The notes beneath the pieces are model-generated. The model did not search any database, was not told where the DNA came from, and worked only from the letters and a program-made list of their open reading frames with translations. Of a stretch of DNA of 64,000 nucleotides, positions 58,854-64,000 are shown piece by piece. The first letter of the stretch is position 1; each line of letters starts with the position of its first letter. The translations under genes and the position numbers were made by a program. The stretch comes from Dyadobacter chenhuakuii (GTDB taxonomy: Bacteria; Bacteroidota; Bacteroidia; Cytophagales; Spirosomataceae). Location of the stretch: the NCBI RefSeq assembly GCF_023821985.2, contig NZ_CP098805.1, forward strand, positions 5,006,001-5,070,000. The letters run 5' to 3'.

Positions 58854-60050
58854 TTAACATTCAAAGTTGCGCTGTTCGCGCGTCTGCTCAAAAACAGATT
58901 TTAAAATCTCCTCATCTGCCTCTCCAAATGTAACATTTCGACGGCTAACCGTGTCCTGCGCCACGTGAAGGGCTTTTTGAAAACGATATTCCAAGAATCC
59001 TTCTGCATTACCGCCCCACGAAAAGGAAGGCGTATGTTTAGCCTGAAAGCCAGCCCCAAACACATTCACACTTACGCCAACAACGGAGCCCGTGTTGAAC
59101 ATTGTCGAAATTCCCGCTTTGGAATAATCACCCATCATTAACCCGCAAAACCGTAAACCTGTATCGGCCAGATCATTGGTGACATAACTATGCAGTTTCA
59201 CATTGCTATGGTCATTTTTCAAATTTGAATTATTAGTGTTGGCACCCAGGTTACACCATTCGCCCAGCACCGAATTTCCCAAATAACCGTCATGCCCTTT
59301 GTTACTATAACCAAATACAACACAGTTACTTACTTCACCACCCAGCTTGCTATACGGCCCGACTGTTGTATTCGGACGAATTTTCGTTCCCTGCGCCAAC
59401 ACGCTGCTTTCTCCAATTGAAAACGGTCCCTGAATCATTGAGCCTTCCTGAATCAGTGCATTCTTACCGATATAAATAGACCCATTCTCGGCATTTAAAA
59501 TAGAAGCTTTAACGACAGCGCCCTTTTCAATGAAGATGTTTTCAGGTTTGTAGCAATGAGTAAAAGGATCAGTCAACGGTTCGGAAGTTCTGTTCTCCGT
59601 AATTTTTTTAAAATCCGTTTCGATCTGCTCACCATTAAAAGCAAATATGTCCCAAACGTTTCTGATCAGTGTATATGAGCCAGCATAATGATGAGATTCA
59701 TAATTTGTAATATTTATATCCGGATTCCAGGTCTCGGCACTTCTGATGGCAAGAACGTCGTCGCCCGCAATCAATGCTGATTCCAAAGGAAGCTTATTGA
59801 TTGCGTCAACCAGCCCAGTATCCGGGCACAGGCTACCATTGATATAAATATTATCATCCGAACTCGTAGCTGGAAATGCCAATGACAGGTAATCTGCAGT
59901 TTGATAGGAAACGGCTGAATCCAGCCATAAGCTCCATTTTTCGGAAATCTTGTTAATGCCGCAGCGAATTGCTGAAACGGGACGGGTATATGTAAATGGT
60001 AAAAGCTGAGCGCGGATTGCGGGGTCGTCAAACAGAATGATTGTAGGCAT
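58854..60050 (-). CDS. GlmU-like sugar nucleotidyltransferase
   Basis: 398 residues. The N-terminal half (MPTIILFDDPAIRAQLLPFTYTRP) is the family's reduced nucleotidyltransferase domain; the C-terminal half has a left-handed beta-helix with hexapeptide repeats (IYIGKNALIQEGSMIQGPFSIGESSVL, KIRPNTTVGPYSKLGGEVSN, GYLGNSVLGEWCNLGANTNNSNL). This matches the Bacteroidota GlmU-family proteins. It may make a nucleotide sugar or be an acetyl/transfer enzyme; the sugar is unknown. ATG 60050 is preferred over 60086. The hairpin at 60105-60149 lies just upstream. Confidence 0.86.
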   Translation of the reverse strand: MPTIILFDDPAIRAQLLPFTYTRPVSAIRCGINKISEKWSLWLDSAVSYQTADYLSLAFPATSSDDNIYINGSLCPDTGLVDAINKLPLESALIAGDDVLAIRSAETWNPDINITNYESHHYAGSYTLIRNVWDIFAFNGEQIETDFKKITENRTSEPLTDPFTHCYKPENIFIEKGAVVKASILNAENGSIYIGKNALIQEGSMIQGPFSIGESSVLAQGTKIRPNTTVGPYSKLGGEVSNCVVFGYSNKGHDGYLGNSVLGEWCNLGANTNNSNLKNDHSNVKLHSYVTNDLADTGLRFCGLMMGDYSKAGISTMFNTGSVVGVSVNVFGAGFQAKHTPSFSWGGNAEGFLEYRFQKALHVAQDTVSRRNVTFGEADEEILKSVFEQTREQRNFEC

Positions 60051-60104
60051 ATTTTGTGCTAGTATGTGGGGCCAAAGTTCGCCCATTTTTTTGGTTAGGG
60101 CAAA

Positions 60105-60149
60105 AAAAGAAGCAGTCTCTTGTACATTTTACAAGAGACTGCTTCTTTT
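60105..60149 (-). terminator. Terminator between rpmE2 and the GlmU-like gene
   Basis: A 20-base perfect inverted repeat (60105-60124 and 60130-60149, core AAGAAGCAGTCTCTTGTA) with a 5-base loop, followed on the minus strand by a T-run. It terminates rpmE2 transcription before the GlmU-like gene. Confidence 0.88.
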
Positions 60150-60172
60150 AATTTCGGTAAAGAAAGCGCTGA

Positions 60173-60427
60173 TTAAGCTTCTTTCTGTGCGCCGTAACGT
60201 TTTCTGAATTTGTCTACGCGGCCCGCGGTATCAACAAGTACATTTTTACCTGTGTAGAAAGGGTGCGACTGAGAAGAAACCTCAACTTTATAAACCGGAT
60301 AAGATTTACCATCTTCCCAAGTAATATTTTCGGTAGTTTCTATGGTAGAGCGCGTAATGAACTTAAAATCGCTTGATAGATCCCAGAAAACTACGTCTCT
60401 ATAATTGGGATGAATATCTTTTTTCAT
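60173..60427 (-). CDS. rpmE2: 50S ribosomal protein L31, type B
   Basis: 84-residue ribosomal protein at the subunit bridge. MKKDIHPNYRDVVFWDLSSDF is the type B N-terminus, and the C-terminus SHPFYTGKNVLVDTAGRVDKFRKRYG is conserved. It has no zinc-binding cysteines, as expected for the type B (zinc-independent) form. It starts at ATG 60427 and has a strong promoter 46 bases upstream and a terminator after it, so it forms its own unit. Confidence 0.97.
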   Translation of the reverse strand: MKKDIHPNYRDVVFWDLSSDFKFITRSTIETTENITWEDGKSYPVYKVEVSSQSHPFYTGKNVLVDTAGRVDKFRKRYGAQKEA

Positions 60428-60473
60428 TGGTATATGGTATTATGTGTTTCGATACAATTCTCAAAAAGGATTG

Positions 60474-60504
60474 CAAAAGTAAAAATTCTAATTTAGTAAA
60501 CCAA
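60474..60504 (-). promoter_or_regulatory. rpmE2 promoter, TTG-N20-TACTTTTG
   Basis: Minus strand: TTG (60504-60502), exactly 20 bases, TACTTTTG (60481-60474). It fits the Bacteroidota consensus exactly and shares the 20-base spacer with the nrdB and 37.36 kb promoters. Confidence 0.6.
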
Positions 60505-60557
60505 GAAATCAACGCCTATCTTTTTGAGAAAACTTAACTATACGCAACGGTAAGTGA

Positions 60558-61469
60558 TTAAACTTCACTCAATTGCTGTTTAAGCACCTCTACGCCCCGT
60601 CTTGCTTCCTTGTCAAAATCCGTGTAAACAAAGCATTCGATTGATAATCCGCCTTTGTAGCCGATCTTTTTCAGTGAACTTAAATAAGGTCTGAAATCGT
60701 CGCCTTTAACCCCGGGAGGCGTCCGGTTTTCCTTTTCGGCAATATGGCAATGGACAATGTGTTTGCCGAATTTCACTATTTCGTCTGGCGATTCATCTTC
60801 TTTCAGCATGTGAAAAATGTCGCATAACAACTTCACTCTCGGGCTCTTAACTGCATCAATGATCTCGACGCCTTCTGCCAGGCTGTTAATGAAATTGGTT
60901 TCCCCACGGTTCAAGGGCTCCACGGCAATGGTAACCCCATATTTTTCTGCCAGCGGTGCCATTTTTTTGGTTAATTCAATGTGCTGGGCCTTTGCCTTCT
61001 CTCTGTCAAATCCTTCGGGGATAATGCGCGAAGCACCGCTTCCGAAAACAACATATTGAGAACCGCATTCTTTTGCACGTTTCAAAACCAGGTCTGTCCT
61101 CTCCAATATGGCCTGATGATTTGCTTCCGGCCCCAATGTTTTCAAACTTCCCGGAAGCAAGATCACATACGATTTGATTGGAAACTTCTCTTCGTGGAGC
61201 TGTTTGAGGTTTTTAGCATACTGCGCATCCCCATCTTTCGGGATGAGAAAATTCCCGACCGACTCCTCTATATATGTACATCCTGATTCTCTTAAATAGT
61301 CAGCCTTATCATATGCTGCAAAAACACCAAGTTGAAGGGCGTAACCCGGCCCGGTATTTTTAGCAAACACGATTTCCGGAACAGCAAGTCCTGCCGCCAG
61401 GCCCGTAATGATCCCCGTGGATGTTTTAAGGAAATTCCGCCGGGATGGAGAATTAATGAGCTTAGTCAT
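60558..61469 (-). CDS. Tat-exported sugar phosphate isomerase/epimerase-like TIM-barrel protein
   Basis: 303 residues. The start SRRNFLKTSTGIITGLAAGL is a twin-arginine signal (cleavage near IVFAK). The rest is a xylose-isomerase-like TIM barrel (AP endonuclease 2 family): QLGVFAAYDKADYLRESG, YVVFGSGASR, GVTIAVEPLNRGETNFINS, VKLLCDIFHMLKEDES, HIVHCHIAEKENR and GGLSIECF, with Glu, Asp, His and Glu residues that can hold a metal. Hydroxypyruvate-isomerase-like enzymes are nearest by eye. Substrate unknown; the reaction would take place outside the cytoplasm. Confidence 0.86.
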   Translation of the reverse strand: MTKLINSPSRRNFLKTSTGIITGLAAGLAVPEIVFAKNTGPGYALQLGVFAAYDKADYLRESGCTYIEESVGNFLIPKDGDAQYAKNLKQLHEEKFPIKSYVILLPGSLKTLGPEANHQAILERTDLVLKRAKECGSQYVVFGSGASRIIPEGFDREKAKAQHIELTKKMAPLAEKYGVTIAVEPLNRGETNFINSLAEGVEIIDAVKSPRVKLLCDIFHMLKEDESPDEIVKFGKHIVHCHIAEKENRTPPGVKGDDFRPYLSSLKKIGYKGGLSIECFVYTDFDKEARRGVEVLKQQLSEV

Positions 61470-61912
61470 AATGTACTAGTTTTGATCAGTATAAAAATCA
61501 TTTTAAATAGTCGTTTATATTTAATCGCCAGGTTCGCAGTTTTAAATGTTTGCTTGTTTAGAATATTTATAAATAATTTAATTGCTGTAACAAGCTGATA
61601 TTTAAGTTTTTGTTAGATTAATTTGTTTTAAGATCCAAATCTTGTCTTCGAAAAAGTTTACAAATTTTTATCATTAAATTTTCGTAAAATTTTTTTCGGT
61701 TGCATTTTAATGTTGATAAACTGTAAACCGCTAGCATTTAGAATATTACAAAATCTATGATTTGGATTATCCCTATAAACCCAAAATGCACCCCTTATTA
61801 CTGGTTGCGAATGCGATTAATTTAATGTTATTTCAAGGACTGTTAAGCTCCTCCGAAGAACGATTTCAACTTTAAGATACATCACTAACTTCCTAAAAAA
61901 CAATTCATTAAC
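61470..61912. other. AT-rich gene-free region upstream of nrdA
   Basis: 443 bases, strongly AT-rich, between divergent genes. It must hold the nrdA promoter and perhaps the promoter of the TIM-barrel gene. I do not see an exact TTG-N20-TAnnTTTG site or an NrdR box. Long T/A runs at about 61650-61705 could bend DNA. An open frame from 61332 into this region is not a gene. Confidence 0.5.
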
Positions 61913-64000
61913 ATGTCAATGTATGTAATAAAACGCGACGGGCGCCGTGAATCGGTTAAATTCGATAAGGTAACCGCGCGAATTGAAAAATTGAGCTACG
62001 GGCTTGATACAAACTATATTCAGCCCATAGAAGTCGCTAAAAAAGTGGTCTCCGGGATTTACGACGGAGTGACTACGGCGGAACTGGATAACCTGGCTGC
62101 GGAAACTGCGGCGTCTATGACCACCAAGCACCCGGATTATGCGATTTTGGCAGCCCGCGTAGCGATCTCAAATCTTCATAAAAATACATTGAAGTCGTTC
62201 TCCGCCACGATGAAGCGACTTTATACCTATGTTGATGGAAAAACCGGCGAAAATGCGTCGTTGATTGCGAAAGATGTTTATGATGTCATTCGCCAAAACG
62301 CTTCGCTTCTTGATTCTACCATTATATATGACCGCGATTATGCCTATGATTATTTCGGTTACAAAACGCTTGAAAAGTCATACCTATTAAAGGTTGACGG
62401 TAAAATCGTTGAAAGACCCCAACACATGCTGATGCGTGTTGCCGTTGGGATTCACCAGGAAGATGTGCAGGCAGCGATTGAGACGTATCATTTACTTTCT
62501 GAAAAATGGTTTACGCATGCGACGCCAACATTGTTTAATGCTGGAACGCCGAAACCCCAAATGTCGTCTTGCTTTCTGTTGACGATGAAAGAGGATAGCA
62601 TCAATGGGATTTACGATACGCTGAAAAATTGCGCATTGATTTCGCAATCGGCCGGCGGGATCGGTTTGAGTATTCATGATGTGCGTGCAACGGGTACATA
62701 TATTAAAGGAACCAATGGCCAGTCGAACGGGATTGTGCCGATGCTTCGCGTCTTTAATGATACGGCAAGATATGTGGATCAGGGCGGTGGAAAGCGCAAA
62801 GGTTCTTTTGCTATATATATGGAACCATGGCATTCGGATATTTTTGATTTCCTGGATTTGAAGAAAAACCACGGGAAAGAAGAGCAGCGTGCGCGTGACC
62901 TTTTCTACGCATTGTGGATTCCGGATCTTTTCATGAAGCGTGTGGAAGCCAATGATACGTGGTCATTATTCTGTCCGCACGAATGTCCAGGACTTTCGGA
63001 TACGCACAGCGAGGATTTCGTAAAGCTTTACGAGCGGTATGAAATGGAAGGCAAAGCGCGTAAAACCATTAAAGCGCAGGATCTGTGGTTTGCCATTATG
63101 GAATCGCAGATTGAAACAGGCACTCCTTATATGTTGTATAAGGACCATGCAAACAGCAAGTCGAACCAGAAGAACCTGGGAACGATCAAGTCTTCGAACC
63201 TTTGCACCGAGATCATTGAGTATACAGCGCCGGACGAAGTGGCGGTTTGTAACCTCGCTTCGATCGCATTGCCGAAGTTCATCGAGCAAGGCCCGGACGG
63301 CTTCATGCATTTTGATCACCAGAAATTGTATGAGATCACAAAAGTGATCACCCGCAACCTGAACAAGATCATCGATCTTAATTACTATCCTGTTCCGGAA
63401 GCTGAGAAAAGCAACAAGAGACATCGCCCGATCGGGATTGGCGTTCAAGGATTGGCAGATGCATTCTGTCTGATGCGCATGCCATTTGATTCCGATGAAG
63501 CGCGTCAGTTGAATAAGGACATTTTTGAAACCATCTATTATGGTGCTATGGAATCGTCCATGGAGCTGGCTGAAAAGCTTGGACCATACGAGACTTGGGC
63601 AGGCAGTCCGGTTTCACAAGGCATTTTCCAATTCGATATGTGGAATGTTACGCCGGACAGCAATCGCTGGGATTGGGAGAAGTTGAGAAAAGGCGTTATC
63701 CAGCATGGCGTGCGCAATTCGCTGCTCCTTGCCCCGATGCCGACGGCTTCTACAAGCCAGATCCTTGGCAACAACGAATGCTTCGAGCCATTCACTTCTA
63801 ATATATATGTAAGAAGGGTTCTTTCAGGTGAATTTGTTGTAGTGAATAAATATCTGCTCAAAGACCTGGTAAGGCTGGGTCTTTGGAATGAGGAAATGAA
63901 AAACAACCTCGTTCGTGCCAGCGGATCTGTTCAGGCCATTCCAAACATTCCGCAGAACATTAAAGACCTTTATAAAACGGCATGGGAAATTAAGCAGCGC
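61913..64000 (+). CDS. nrdA: Ribonucleoside-diphosphate reductase, large (alpha) subunit, 3' end outside window
   Basis: First 696 codons of the class I catalytic subunit. The start is ATG 61913 (protein begins MSMYVIKRDGRRESVKF). An ATP-cone (about 1-90) is present for allosteric control, followed by the catalytic barrel: TPKPQMSSCFLL (first redox Cys), QSAGGIGLSIHD, KSSNLCTEIIEY (thiyl Cys) and VAVCNLASIALP (second redox Cys), then RPIGIGVQGLADAF and ASTSQILGNNECFEPF. The pattern is eukaryote-like and matches the NrdB at 40-41 kb. It continues past the window. Confidence 0.96.
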   Translation, partial: MSMYVIKRDGRRESVKFDKVTARIEKLSYGLDTNYIQPIEVAKKVVSGIYDGVTTAELDNLAAETAASMTTKHPDYAILAARVAISNLHKNTLKSFSATMKRLYTYVDGKTGENASLIAKDVYDVIRQNASLLDSTIIYDRDYAYDYFGYKTLEKSYLLKVDGKIVERPQHMLMRVAVGIHQEDVQAAIETYHLLSEKWFTHATPTLFNAGTPKPQMSSCFLLTMKEDSINGIYDTLKNCALISQSAGGIGLSIHDVRATGTYIKGTNGQSNGIVPMLRVFNDTARYVDQGGGKRKGSFAIYMEPWHSDIFDFLDLKKNHGKEEQRARDLFYALWIPDLFMKRVEANDTWSLFCPHECPGLSDTHSEDFVKLYERYEMEGKARKTIKAQDLWFAIMESQIETGTPYMLYKDHANSKSNQKNLGTIKSSNLCTEIIEYTAPDEVAVCNLASIALPKFIEQGPDGFMHFDHQKLYEITKVITRNLNKIIDLNYYPVPEAEKSNKRHRPIGIGVQGLADAFCLMRMPFDSDEARQLNKDIFETIYYGAMESSMELAEKLGPYETWAGSPVSQGIFQFDMWNVTPDSNRWDWEKLRKGVIQHGVRNSLLLAPMPTASTSQILGNNECFEPFTSNIYVRRVLSGEFVVVNKYLLKDLVRLGLWNEEMKNNLVRASGSVQAIPNIPQNIKDLYKTAWEIKQR

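Noticed and set aside
61332..61598. 88-codon plus-strand frame entering the nrdA upstream region
   Set aside because: It runs antisense over the Tat TIM-barrel gene start and AT-rich DNA with no family features.
61470..61912. NrdR box or riboswitch upstream of nrdA
   Set aside because: No paired NrdR-like boxes and no conserved riboswitch core could be seen by eye.

Overview
The window looks like a chromosomal segment of a Bacteroidota bacterium, most probably order Cytophagales close to Dyadobacter/Spirosoma. That placement is inferred from gene content and style, not from an alignment. It rests on a SusC/SusD pair, two further TonB-type outer-membrane proteins, a LytS/LytTR two-component pair, a YccF protein, a class I ribonucleotide reductase of the eukaryote-like type, few Shine-Dalgarno-like sites, and promoters of the Bacteroidota form (TTG, 20 bases, TAnnTTTG). 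No tRNA, rRNA, prophage, transposase or CRISPR array was found. Two genes are cut by the window edges: a PAS histidine kinase on the left and nrdA on the right.

Layout. 1-3.7 kb: PAS kinase + FIST sensor operon and dgt, all minus strand. 3.8-7.6 kb: DUF3500 protein, pseudouridine synthase, YccF, quinone oxidoreductase, facing an alpha/beta hydrolase. 7.9-15 kb: TonB receptor divergent from a MocR regulator, then an alditol-oxidase-like flavoenzyme and a TetR + AarF/UbiB-kinase pair. 15-20.7 kb: AI-2E-type permease, GNAT enzyme, a bacterial cryptochrome/photolyase that appears to lack its Fe-S cysteines, a divergent class II cyclic-nucleotide phosphodiesterase, DUF72 protein and a cupin. 20.8-28.8 kb: SusC/SusD, a sodium:solute symporter and an AraC regulator, probably a nutrient-uptake locus. 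28.8-31 kb: ilvE, PduO-type cobalamin adenosyltransferase, and a frameshifted BrnT-like toxin with a small partner. 31-36.8 kb: membrane protein + queA, Uma2 protein, a secreted GH43-like enzyme, tyrS. 36.8-38.4 kb is the accessory patch: two small unknown genes with near-identical inverted repeats, a long tandem intergenic repeat, and an orphan antitoxin-like gene. 38.5-44 kb: Tat-exported phosphoesterase, recX, a REP-like hairpin, nrdB, a glycosyltransferase, an FkbM methyltransferase, a CorA transporter. 44-51.6 kb: a small two-gene unit, MFS transporter + YigZ, uvrA, and a LytTR/LytS pair. 51.9-54.8 kb: a large outer-membrane beta-barrel protein with a Pro/Ala/Ser-rich tail, divergent from the LytS/LytTR genes. 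54.9-64 kb: hemC, a split higA antitoxin, holB-rimB-rimK, a GlmU-like nucleotidyltransferase, rpmE2, a Tat-exported TIM-barrel protein, and nrdA.

Most of the window is housekeeping or metabolic. The unusual material is (i) a set of decayed or orphan toxin-antitoxin pieces (30.6-31.0, 38.1-38.4, 46.5-46.7 and 55.9-56.2 kb), (ii) the repeat array at 37.4-38.1 kb, (iii) the apparently Fe-S-less cryptochrome, and (iv) several promoter-like -7 boxes that end 3-4 bases before a start codon, which would give leaderless mRNAs. I see no complete new multi-gene defence or biosynthetic system.
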